From contig NZ_SNXS01000002.1 of the NCBI RefSeq assembly GCF_004362525.1, forward strand, positions 744,001-808,000: DNA of 64,000 bases, read 5' to 3'. The notes beneath the pieces are model-generated. The model searched no databases. It was not told where the DNA came from and saw only the letters and a list, made by a program, of their open reading frames with translations. The DNA is from Roseateles toxinivorans (lineage in GTDB: Bacteria > Pseudomonadota > Gammaproteobacteria > Burkholderiales > Burkholderiaceae_C). Below are positions 54,113 to 61,329 of this stretch, piece after piece. Both the position numbers and the translations under genes were made by a program. Within the stretch, counting starts at the first letter, position 1. Every line of letters begins with the position of its first letter.

Positions 54113-55786
54113 ATGTCTGCACTGGCCGCTGAGGCGCCTCCGGCGCCAAGCAAGCAATCGATGTCGGTCGATGCTACTGAGGAAGCTATTGAAAGCCTTA
54201 CTCCTGAGTTGGTAATTGCGCTCTGCGGTCCGATCGGATCGCCACTCCACGAGACAGCGACTCAGATTGAAAACACCTTGCGTGAATTCAACTACAAGAC
54301 CGAGACTGTTCGCCTGAGCAATCTGATTCGGCTGAATGCCAAGAAGGTAAGCAAGGCCATTGATACCTCTTCAAAATTTCGGGAGATCAAGGCGCTCATT
54401 GAGATTGGCGACCAGCTCCGTGACCAGTACGGCAGCGACGTGCTGGCAAAGCTTGCGATCGCCAAGATCGGCGCAGACCGAAAGAAGAGCTATGGCGCGT
54501 TCGAGGATGTGGCAGCCGAGGGCGCCAAGCCGAACGACCAGAAAATTCGCAACCAACGCATTTGCCACGTCATTGACTCGATAAAAAACAAGGCCGAGCT
54601 AGATCTGCTGCGGTTGATTTATGGAGACGCACTATTCGCAGTAGGAGTCTTTTCCCCTCTTGAGCTTCGCAAGATCAACTTGGAGCGTCCGGGTAAGCTC
54701 TCAAAAGATGAAATCGGCCTGTTGATTGATACCGATTCAGGAGAGGAATTTGCTCATGGCCAGTCCGTTCGGGATACCTTCCCGCGATGCGACTTCTTCC
54801 TCAGAGTTGACCATGCAGTGGTTGGCCCTTCAGAGCCAAAAGCGGTTGGGCAGCTAAACGAGCGAATTCGCCGTTTTTTCGATCTGATTTTTAGAACCGC
54901 AGTTGTCACTCCCTCCGCTGAAGAGAGTGCTATGTACGCTGCAGCCTCTGCCGCAAGAAATTCAGCTTGCATGTCTCGCCAGGTGGGTGCCGCGGTGACA
55001 AGCTCGACTGGCGAGTTGCTAGCCGTTGGATGGAATGATGTACCGCAAAGCGGCGGCGGCCTGTATGGCATGAAGCCGATCGCTGCAAGAATCGTTCAGC
55101 AAGCTCAAGCGGAAGACCAACGCTGCTTCGCGCAGACCGGAAGGAAGTGTCGAAATGATGAGGAAAAGAGTGCCATAGCTGATAAGGTCGTCGAGAGCTT
55201 GATACAGGGGGGCGTCCTGTCTGCCGAGTCCAAGGAGGCGGCGATCGATGCCATTCTTGGTGACACTCGGGTCAAGGATCTGATTGAGTTTTCCCGCGCC
55301 GTGCATGCTGAGATGCATGCGATCCTGGGCGCAAGCAGAGTTGCGGGCGACCGAGTGGTAGGGGGCAGTATCTACGTGACCACCTATCCGTGCCATTCCT
55401 GCGCCAGGCATTTGGTCGCAGCAGGCATTGCCGAAGTTCACTACATCGAGCCATACCGCAAGAGTCTTGCGACACGACTCCACGAGGACGCTCTCACCGA
55501 ATCCACTGATGCCCAGGGCAAAGTCCAGGTACGGCAGTTCGACGGTATCGCGCCACGTCGCTTCATCGAGATGTTCGAAGGAGGCTCTCGGAAGAAGGCG
55601 GGAGTGTTAGCATTGAAAAGTCGGATCCAGGCGATCCCCCTGACCCAGGTCAGCCTTAAGGCTATTCCTCGGCTCGAAGAGGTGGTAGTCGCAGAAATCG
55701 AGACCAAGGACCTTCAGCTCCACAGTCTTCTTCCGAGTGAGATTAACGATGGCAAAGCCCCAGGACAAGACAACACAGCAGCTTGA
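54113..55786 (+). CDS. AvcD-like antiviral cytidine/dCTP deaminase
   Basis: A 557-residue protein. The N-terminal ~230 residues resemble a P-loop-like kinase fold (ELVIALCGPIGSPLHETATQ; the lysine of a normal P-loop is missing). The C-terminal half is a zinc-dependent deaminase with AVHAEMHAI (His/Glu, about residue 397) and TTYPCHSCARHL (PCxxC, about 427). This architecture matches the antiphage deoxycytidylate deaminases of the AvcD type, which deplete dCTP/dCMP during infection. The start has AGGAGGATT upstream. A 70-residue frame overlaps its 3-prime end. Confidence 0.85.
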   Translation: MSALAAEAPPAPSKQSMSVDATEEAIESLTPELVIALCGPIGSPLHETATQIENTLREFNYKTETVRLSNLIRLNAKKVSKAIDTSSKFREIKALIEIGDQLRDQYGSDVLAKLAIAKIGADRKKSYGAFEDVAAEGAKPNDQKIRNQRICHVIDSIKNKAELDLLRLIYGDALFAVGVFSPLELRKINLERPGKLSKDEIGLLIDTDSGEEFAHGQSVRDTFPRCDFFLRVDHAVVGPSEPKAVGQLNERIRRFFDLIFRTAVVTPSAEESAMYAAASAARNSACMSRQVGAAVTSSTGELLAVGWNDVPQSGGGLYGMKPIAARIVQQAQAEDQRCFAQTGRKCRNDEEKSAIADKVVESLIQGGVLSAESKEAAIDAILGDTRVKDLIEFSRAVHAEMHAILGASRVAGDRVVGGSIYVTTYPCHSCARHLVAAGIAEVHYIEPYRKSLATRLHEDALTESTDAQGKVQVRQFDGIAPRRFIEMFEGGSRKKAGVLALKSRIQAIPLTQVSLKAIPRLEEVVVAEIETKDLQLHSLLPSEINDGKAPGQDNTAA

Positions 55787-55961
55787 GTTGCGGCTGCTCG
55801 TGGATATCAATGGCCGGACTGGCACTATCGGTGCCGTCGCAGCAACCGATGTCGTAGAGGGACGCTCTGAGGTAGCTCTGGACCAAGCTGCATCCGATAG
55901 AGACATGGATGTCTACAAGCAGATGTCCGGGAATTACTTCAGCAGCCTTCAGAAGGTGTGA
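55749..55961 (+). CDS. Small partner protein overlapping the deaminase gene
   Basis: A 70-residue protein starting MAKPQDKTTQQLELRLLVDI, overlapping the deaminase by 38 bp in another frame and followed 18 bp later by a terminator. The overlap implies co-translation. No known family was recognised. A modulator or antitoxin of the deaminase is a reasonable inference. Confidence 0.55.
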   Translation: MAKPQDKTTQQLELRLLVDINGRTGTIGAVAATDVVEGRSEVALDQAASDRDMDVYKQMSGNYFSSLQKV

Positions 55962-55978
55962 GTGCTCGCATTCATGTA

Positions 55979-56005
55979 AAAAACGCCGGCAATGCTGGCG
56001 TTTTT
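55979..56005 (+). terminator. Intrinsic terminator of the deaminase operon
   Basis: Stem AAAAACGCC/GGCGTTTTT with an inner GGC/GCT extension and loop AAT, ending in a T-run, 18 bp after the small partner gene. Confidence 0.85.
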
Positions 56006-56293
56006 CGTTTCAGCTCGTTCCCGGTACAGCGTCGAATCCCAGATCTACCGGCCTCGCCGGTAGAGTTCGAACGACGCCATTCCCCAAAGACAATTCTGGG
56101 GCGATTCATCCATCGAAACCTACTCGATCGAACGCTACAGGATACGTGAGGTAGAGCCCGCATGCCGCTGAGCTGGAGCGAGATACGAACAAGAGCTTTT
56201 GTGACGCCTTCTTCCATGCCTCCTAACCCGCAAGGGGTGCTAAAAGACTGATTTTGAGCCAGAAGCCATAACAAATAAAGGGAGTGGATTGAC
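56006..56293. other. Intergenic region before the RuvC-like/kinase pair
   Basis: Contains the inverted repeat CTACCGGC-CTC-GCCGGTAG at 56046-56064 and a purine-rich AAAGGGAGTGG ribosome-binding site at the end. No gene was found. A TTCGAA string beside the repeat superficially resembles a tRNA T-loop but no cloverleaf can be drawn. Confidence 0.45.
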
Positions 56294-56761
56294 ATGACTA
56301 AGCATAGAGCTGGGGTTGTAGTCGTTGGTGATACCGTGACCGTTGTGCTCGCAGAATTGCCAACCGACACCAGCTCGCCAGTCAGCATCATTTCGGACAG
56401 CAACTGGGTCCTTCAGAAGGGCGATCGCGGTCCCGCGCTAGCCGTACTGCATCAACGATGCGCCGACTTCTTCCGCCAGAATGCGGTCGATTCAGTCGTT
56501 GTCAAGGCGAGCGCTGTCCCCCAGGGCTCTGTGAAGCTTGCAGTGCTGGAGAGCGCGGAAGTCAGGGGTGTGATCATCGCCGCGGCGTCGTCGGCGACGA
56601 AGGTTTCTTGCTTGTCAAAGGCTGTCATCAGCCGAACGTACGGCAACCGAAAGGTTGACGAGTACCTGAAGGATGACGGGTTCTGGGGAGAACAGACGAT
56701 CGGAGAGAAGCTGAAGAAGTCCAGCCGTGAGGCCGCGATGCTTATCCTTGCGACGAGGTGA
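56294..56761 (+). CDS. RuvC/RNase H-like fold protein of unknown function
   Basis: A 155-residue protein. The pattern GVVVVGDTVTVVLAEL, VDSVVVKASAVPQGSVKLAV and LESAEVRGVIIAAA (Glu at the expected second strand) resembles RuvC-like/DUF3010-type RNase H folds, but the acidic catalytic set is incomplete by eye. Its stop lies 5 bp before the preferred kinase start. Being paired with a kinase on a mobile island suggests a phosphorylation-controlled effector (inferred). Confidence 0.5.
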   Translation: MTKHRAGVVVVGDTVTVVLAELPTDTSSPVSIISDSNWVLQKGDRGPALAVLHQRCADFFRQNAVDSVVVKASAVPQGSVKLAVLESAEVRGVIIAAASSATKVSCLSKAVISRTYGNRKVDEYLKDDGFWGEQTIGEKLKKSSREAAMLILATR

Positions 56762-56766
56762 ATCGG

Positions 56767-57798
56767 ATGGCCACGGTGATCCCTCAACTTAGGCTCGGCG
56801 CGAAGCTCGGCAGCGGCCATTTTGGAGAAGTCTTCCTTGGCCATGACAGCGTCCACGGCGAGGTGGCAGTCAAGGTAATTGCGCGCAATGTCGGAGAGAG
56901 CGACGGCGCCTGGTTGGCTCGCAGGGCCGGGCTGCTTGCAGAGGCTCGGAATCTCTCGAAGGCCAGCCATGACAACGTAGTTCAGGTTTACAGCATCCAC
57001 GAGTTACCTGACGGCAGCAGCGTCCGCTTCTGCATGGCCTACTGCCCGGGGGGATCACTTCAGAGCGCGTTCGATGCTGGCCCGACAGCTCTACTGCGCG
57101 TGCGCAAAGTCGCAACAGAGGTCGCCATCGGCCTCGAAGCGCTGCACGCGCGGGACATGCTCCACCGCGATATCAAGCCGGGAAATATATTGCTTAACCG
57201 ATCGGGCGTCGCTCAACTTGGTGACTTTGGGCTCGTGACCGACGACCTGATCTTGGGGTATGGGTCACAGGCCGGCTACTCGGATCACATCGCGTACGAA
57301 GTCTGGCATGGGCGCGGGACGAGTCGCAAGACCGACATCTGGGCGCTTGGCATGACGCTCTACCGGCTATTGCATGGCAAGACCTGGTACGAACTTGCTC
57401 CATCTCCTGTGGACTTGGTCAAACATGGCGGATTTAGCGACTCGCTCCGCTGGCTTCCCCACGTTCCGAAATCCTGGCGTCGGGTGATCCGGAAGATGCT
57501 CAATGATGATTCGGACCTTAGATACCAGTCTGCTTCGCAGGTTCTGAACGCGCTTTCCGGTCTTCCTACGCCAGCCTGGGCGACCCAGGTCACTCCCGGG
57601 CGTGTCAGTTGGGAACAAACGATGGGTGACAGGCGCAGGATCGTAGAGTGGACTGAGCACTCAGCCAGGAAGCATGAGTGGAAAGCTTGGAGCGAACCGG
57701 TCGGAAAGCTCGGCCGAAAGATGTCGCTCGCTGGTTCGACAGGCGTAGTTTCGAAGAGTCAGTTGCTCCGCGAACTAGACGCCTTCTTCGAGGGGTAA
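56767..57798 (+). CDS. Hanks-type serine/threonine protein kinase
   Basis: A 343-residue soluble kinase. Gly-rich loop LGSGHFGEVFLG (about 14-25), VAVKVI with the ATP-binding Lys, catalytic loop LHRDIKPGNILL (about 132-143), DFG at about 152 and the lobe DIWALGMTLYRLLHG are all present, so it should be active. No transmembrane segment or extracellular PASTA domain exists. The ATG at 56767 has GAGGTGA upstream; the GTG at 56758 is less well placed. It forms a two-gene unit with the RuvC-like protein. Confidence 0.88.
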   Translation: MATVIPQLRLGAKLGSGHFGEVFLGHDSVHGEVAVKVIARNVGESDGAWLARRAGLLAEARNLSKASHDNVVQVYSIHELPDGSSVRFCMAYCPGGSLQSAFDAGPTALLRVRKVATEVAIGLEALHARDMLHRDIKPGNILLNRSGVAQLGDFGLVTDDLILGYGSQAGYSDHIAYEVWHGRGTSRKTDIWALGMTLYRLLHGKTWYELAPSPVDLVKHGGFSDSLRWLPHVPKSWRRVIRKMLNDDSDLRYQSASQVLNALSGLPTPAWATQVTPGRVSWEQTMGDRRRIVEWTEHSARKHEWKAWSEPVGKLGRKMSLAGSTGVVSKSQLLRELDAFFEG

Positions 57799-57802
57799 CA
57801 GC

Positions 57803-58024
57803 TCAAAAGGCGCGAAGCGCGCGGGGCAAGATGTAAGGTCCACTCATATCTGCAGGCGTTAGCGGTTTGAGACCAAGCGACGCTGCGGCAATGGCGCGGC
57901 GAGAGTCCGCGCAGCTAGAGCAATAGGAAGAACTGGCAACGATACCGTCTTCCGGCGTCCAGTAGCGCTTGCAGAAGCGGCACTGAGGACGCACTAGGCT
58001 GAGGCTCCCGGACCTTTTGCGCAT
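57803..58024 (-). CDS. Small zinc-finger protein
   Basis: A 73-residue protein with CRFCKRYWTPEDG and later YCSSC: two CxxC pairs consistent with one zinc site. The ATG at 58024 is preferred because GGGAGAA precedes it. It ends 4 bp from the kinase gene (convergent). Likely nucleic-acid or protein binding; no family recognised. Confidence 0.55.
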   Translation of the reverse strand: MRKRSGSLSLVRPQCRFCKRYWTPEDGIVASSSYCSSCADSRRAIAAASLGLKPLTPADMSGPYILPRALRAF

Positions 58025-58208
58025 AGCGTTCTCCCGCGGCATTTCGTTGCAGTTCCTCGAATCGAGGACCATGGTATCTGTTTATTTATACAGTATAAGC
58101 CTTGGGCCGCGCCTGTGCAATGCCCTAAATGTCGGCACATAAGTTCGCTAGAGCGGACATCTGAGATATGCCGAATTGAAGCAGGGACCGGTCAACCGGC
58201 CCTAGAGG

Positions 58209-58847
58209 TCAAACGGCCATGGGATGCTGACTAGGCGGCGTCGGCGTGTCAGCAGCCTGCGCTTGGAGTCCGATATCCACCGTCATAAGCTGCAGCTGCT
58301 GCAGGCGAATAGACATCGCCTGCTCACTTACCTCAAAATTCCGAGCAAGCGATGCTACTGAGATCTCGTCAAAAAGATCTCGCTCAAGGGCGGCACGAAT
58401 GACGTGGTGAGTTGGCATCAGTAGGCATGCCGCAAATGCATTTGCTTCACGCTCTTGCTGAACAGTCGTTTGCGAGCCTTCTTGCTGGTAGACGGCAGAA
58501 CTCGCCTCGCCTACTCGTTGATAGACCCGAATTTGGCGATCGATATACATGCGTTGACCGGACGCATCGCCGTTCGTTTCATCATCGTGAAGCACTAGAT
58601 GCCCCAGCTCGTGAGCGATCGTGAATCGCCGTCGATTGTGAGGATGATCCTTGTTCACAAGGACATGGCGCTCTTCGCCTTTGACGATGAGTACGCCTGC
58701 CGTTTCAGCGTCCATTTCTTCATCATGAAGACGAACGTTTAGGTTTTGAAGGACCTTGTCGAGGTCTACAGGGATCGTCAGCGCACCTGCGTTACGCAAC
58801 ACCTGTTGGGCCTTGCGCTCGACTACTTCGGCGTTGATTCGACTCAT
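58209..58847 (-). CDS. ImmA/IrrE-type zinc metallopeptidase
   Basis: A 212-residue protein. The zinc motif AHELGH (His79, Glu80, His83) and the downstream EREANAFAACLLMP (third ligand Glu) are the ImmA/IrrE signature. Such peptidases cleave a partner XRE repressor to relieve repression on stress. The start overlaps the upstream XRE stop by 4 bp (ATGA), fixing the pair. It likely controls the cargo around it, including the divergent ubiquitin-like operon. Confidence 0.9.
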   Translation of the reverse strand: MSRINAEVVERKAQQVLRNAGALTIPVDLDKVLQNLNVRLHDEEMDAETAGVLIVKGEERHVLVNKDHPHNRRRFTIAHELGHLVLHDDETNGDASGQRMYIDRQIRVYQRVGEASSAVYQQEGSQTTVQQEREANAFAACLLMPTHHVIRAALERDLFDEISVASLARNFEVSEQAMSIRLQQLQLMTVDIGLQAQAADTPTPPSQHPMAV

Positions 58848-59206
58848 CGCTGTTCTTTCATTTCAAGGATGGCAGCAATTTTCTGCAGAGTCTTCTGTGG
58901 GGCGACGTAGGTCTTACCCCCAAACTCCAGTGCGGTCATCTCTGGCAGGGCCTTCTCTTGCACAACCTCCGCAGGCCTAGGCAAGATGTCAAGCACATTG
59001 GCATCAAAAACCTCGCAGATTTTATAAAGCACGTGAAGGCTGACCTTCTGCGCACCCTTCTCGATATTAGTGATGGAAGTTCGCTCCAAGTCCACCATCG
59101 CAGCTAGTCCGGCCTGAGTCATTCGACCCTCAGGAGTCTCAAACCCCTCGCGAAGCTTGCGTATGCGTTCGCCAAGGAGTTGGTAGAGGCGCGCCTCATT
59201 GATCAC
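58844..59206 (-). CDS. XRE family transcriptional regulator
   Basis: A 120-residue repressor-like protein. The helix-turn-helix is MTQAGLAAMVDLERTSITNI, then EKGAQKVSLHVLYKICEVF, typical of XRE. It is the first gene of the XRE/ImmA pair. A perfect palindrome (AATGTCAA-N5-TTGACATT) overlaps the -35 region of its predicted promoter, implying autorepression. The C-terminal half is the probable ImmA cleavage target. Confidence 0.88.
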   Translation of the reverse strand: MINEARLYQLLGERIRKLREGFETPEGRMTQAGLAAMVDLERTSITNIEKGAQKVSLHVLYKICEVFDANVLDILPRPAEVVQEKALPEMTALEFGGKTYVAPQKTLQKIAAILEMKEQR

Positions 59207-59236
59207 TTTGATTCTTCCCGCGGTTCCTGTGCTCGG

Positions 59237-59278
59237 ATTTTAGATCGACAACGTGAAAATGTCAATATCTTTGACATT
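59237..59278 (-). promoter_or_regulatory. Sigma-70 promoter with overlapping palindromic operator for the XRE gene
   Basis: On the minus strand TTGACA (59265-59260) is separated by 17 bp from TAAAAT (59242-59237), 30 bp upstream of the XRE start. The palindrome AATGTCAA-TATCT-TTGACATT (59258-59278) covers the -35 element. A half-site AATGTCATTGA lies at about 59299, toward the ubiquitin-like operon. Confidence 0.7.
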
Positions 59279-59432
59279 GAAGAGAACCTCTAAAGTCAAA
59301 TGTCATTGAAAATCACATGCATGGCCGCATATGCCAACACAGTTGGCGATTTATTGCTGGCATGTGGTAGCATTGCTGTGCTGATGAATAGCAAACGGCG
59401 CTCGGGACGTGTGAACTGACCGGGTGGAGACG

Positions 59433-59455
59433 AAAAAAAGCGCCTTGAGGGCGCT
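59433..59455 (-). terminator. Intrinsic-terminator-like hairpin facing the XRE gene
   Basis: Stem AGCGCC/GGCGCT (59439-59444 with 59450-59455), loop TTGAG, followed on the minus strand by seven T residues. It may block antisense transcription coming from the ubiquitin-like operon, or act on the leader. Confidence 0.5.
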
Positions 59456-59516
59456 GAGGAGGTGCGATGAAGCAGTTGGAATGAAACAAGGGGTCTTACC
59501 TGGACGGCAAGACCCC
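59456..59516 (+). promoter_or_regulatory. Leader of the ubiquitin-like operon: strong SD, 5-codon ORF and hairpin
   Basis: GAGGAGG (59456-59462) precedes a mini-ORF ATG-AAG-CAG-TTG-GAA-TGA (59467-59484). Its TGA overlaps an ATG (59481) in frame with the Ubl gene. The hairpin GGGGTCTT/AAGACCCC (59490-59516) follows at once. The arrangement resembles a translational-control or attenuation leader. Confidence 0.4.
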
Positions 59517-59666
59517 CTGAGTGGACTCGTTGAACAACACTCGTCCGGTTTGGCGACCATGAGTGTCAGCGAATCCAGTTCAGGCGTCAACCGCCCAAGT
59601 AAAGGCCGTAGGTCAGTCGGAGTGAATTCCGACCGCATGGATCCTTTCTTAAATACGGAGATTCCG

Positions 59667-60374
59667 TTGAACACTTCGCACATTCATATCGCTGGCAAAA
59701 AGCTGGCAACTTCCCCTGGCGCCAAGCGCGGCCAGGATCTCATCAACATGGGCAAGCTGGTACCTCCCGAGCAACTGGTGCTCGAGGTGGACGGCGACGT
59801 TGACATCGCGATCAGCCCGGACGACGTCATCGTCATCCGTGGCGGTGAGCGATTCAGCGTTGGCGATGGCAGCCCCCAACTCCCCGACAACCCGGTGATG
59901 CGCAAGCCGATCGCAGCGACGCTGAACGAGCAGCCGTTGTCGAACTTCGGTGGCGGCCGGCACGGCAAGGCGTCTGTCGCGGAGTTGGTGATCTGGGCCG
60001 GTGGTGGCAGTCAAGACATCTGGATTGACCTCGATGGCCTGGCCGACGAACTGCTACAGCCGACCGATCGTGTCGTGGTCCAACCCGCGGACCACTACAT
60101 CTCGGTGCCGCGTGAAGAAGAAGACCGGCTGTACGAGGTCACGGTCATCCTCGACGGCGAGGACAAGGCCCGGCGCTTCCCAGCCGCCATGACCGTGCTG
60201 CAGGCCATCCGCCGCAGTCTGCCGCCTCGTGACCGGCCGAACGCCTCTGACTTCGACATGGTGGATGGCAATCTCGGCACCTCTGCGCTCGACGTCAATC
60301 TCACGTTGAAGGCGGCGGGCGTGCGCGATGGCCATGTCCTGTCCATCACCAAAAAGAACGGCGGCGGCGGGTGA
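59667..60374 (+). CDS. Multi-ubiquitin-like protein (three Ubl repeats, GG-type C-terminus)
   Basis: A 235-residue protein with three tandem ubiquitin-like segments: SHIHIAGKKLATSP onward, KPIAATLNEQPLSNFGGGRH onward, and YEVTVILDGEDKARRFPAAM onward. The C-terminus is KKNGGGG, the kind of Gly-Gly end used for conjugation. The TTG at 59667 is chosen because CGGAG lies 6 bp upstream; the ATG codons at 59637 and 59481 are longer alternatives. It leads a four-gene operon of overlapping genes encoding E2-like, JAMM and E1-like proteins, a known prokaryotic Ubl operon type (multi-Ubl, E2, JAB, E1). Confidence 0.75.
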   Translation: MNTSHIHIAGKKLATSPGAKRGQDLINMGKLVPPEQLVLEVDGDVDIAISPDDVIVIRGGERFSVGDGSPQLPDNPVMRKPIAATLNEQPLSNFGGGRHGKASVAELVIWAGGGSQDIWIDLDGLADELLQPTDRVVVQPADHYISVPREEEDRLYEVTVILDGEDKARRFPAAMTVLQAIRRSLPPRDRPNASDFDMVDGNLGTSALDVNLTLKAAGVRDGHVLSITKKNGGGG

Positions 60375-60853
60375 GCGCGGCGGTCATCGTCAACCCGAAA
60401 CTGGCCGCGGCCAGTTTCGGGAAGGCGATCCAGCCGCTGCTCACCGGACGGGAACGATACGCAATGCTCGGGGTTCGCCTCGTAGCGTACGCGTTCCCGT
60501 TCCTCGACGTGGAGCTGGACTGGTCCGCCCATGGGCGGACCATCCGACTCCGCGTTGACGGTACGGACTATCCGTACCGACCGGTGGGCGGCTGGTGGAT
60601 CGATGCATCCGGCGAGCGCCTGATGCCGGGTCAACAGGCGGTACCGGCGAGCAACGGCTTTCACCTGAACAAACAGGACGGCACCACGCCGGCGCCCTGG
60701 TTCTGCTTCATGGGTTGGAGGGAATACCACGACCATCAGGGCCATCAGGAGGTGTCCTGGGCCTCGATTCGCAACGTGCCGCGGTACTCCGTCCTACAAC
60801 TGATCGTGCAGCTCCAGCGAGAGCTGAACAAGACGGGGGTCACACTGGGATGA
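60371..60853 (+). CDS. Prokaryotic E2-like ubiquitin-conjugating protein
   Basis: A 160-residue protein starting at GTG in GTGA overlap with the Ubl stop. It matches the prokaryotic E2-family pattern by context and by the LRVDGTDYPYRPVGGWWIDA and APWFCFMGWREYHDHQGHQE blocks; Cys in WFCF (about 113) is the candidate catalytic residue. It would take activated Ubl from the E1-like partner and pass it to a target. The identity rests strongly on operon context. Confidence 0.65.
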   Translation: MSAAVIVNPKLAAASFGKAIQPLLTGRERYAMLGVRLVAYAFPFLDVELDWSAHGRTIRLRVDGTDYPYRPVGGWWIDASGERLMPGQQAVPASNGFHLNKQDGTTPAPWFCFMGWREYHDHQGHQEVSWASIRNVPRYSVLQLIVQLQRELNKTGVTLG

Positions 60854-61329
60854 AGATCAAACAATGGAAGATTGGCAGCGACGTGCTGGTTCAGACTGAG
60901 GCGGCATTTCGCGCCGGGGCACATGAAGTGTTCGCCATCTGGTCCGCCGAGCATGTCAAGGCTGAGGTCCTCGAGGAGCTGCAAGTTGACGGCTGCATTG
61001 TGCCCACACAGACGCCGGGGGTGACCGCGGAAGGGGTCTGGGTGCATATCGAAGGCCGCGAGCTTCAGCGCATTCAACTGGACAACTTCAAGGCCGGGCG
61101 CCGCAGCGTAATCCAGCTTCATACGCATCCAAGCGCAAACGTGCGGATGTCGCAGCTGGACCGCGCTTGGGAGGTCGTGCGCCATGTCGGCGCACTCAGC
61201 ATCATCGTGCCGCACTACTGCCGGTTCGGCTTGCAGCTTGGGGCCGATGCAAATGTCTACGAGCGCGAGGAGAACGATTGGCGACTGTGGTCGCCAGCGG
61301 AAGCGCGGGAAAGGCTGGTGATCGTATGA
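60850..61329 (+). CDS. JAB/JAMM metallopeptidase (deubiquitinase-like)
   Basis: A 159-residue MPN-fold peptidase. The JAMM zinc motif is complete: Glu26 in AHEVFAIW, LHTHPSANVRMSQLD with His91, His93 and Asp104 as ligands at the expected HxH-x7-S-x2-D spacing. It should process the Ubl precursor or remove Ubl from targets. Start ATG overlaps the E2 stop by 4 bp (ATGA). Confidence 0.85.
   Translation: MKIKQWKIGSDVLVQTEAAFRAGAHEVFAIWSAEHVKAEVLEELQVDGCIVPTQTPGVTAEGVWVHIEGRELQRIQLDNFKAGRRSVIQLHTHPSANVRMSQLDRAWEVVRHVGALSIIVPHYCRFGLQLGADANVYEREENDWRLWSPAEARERLVIV

Noticed and set aside
56010-56080. A tRNA-like sequence near TTCGAA
   Set aside because: No acceptor stem or cloverleaf can be formed; only a local inverted repeat is present.
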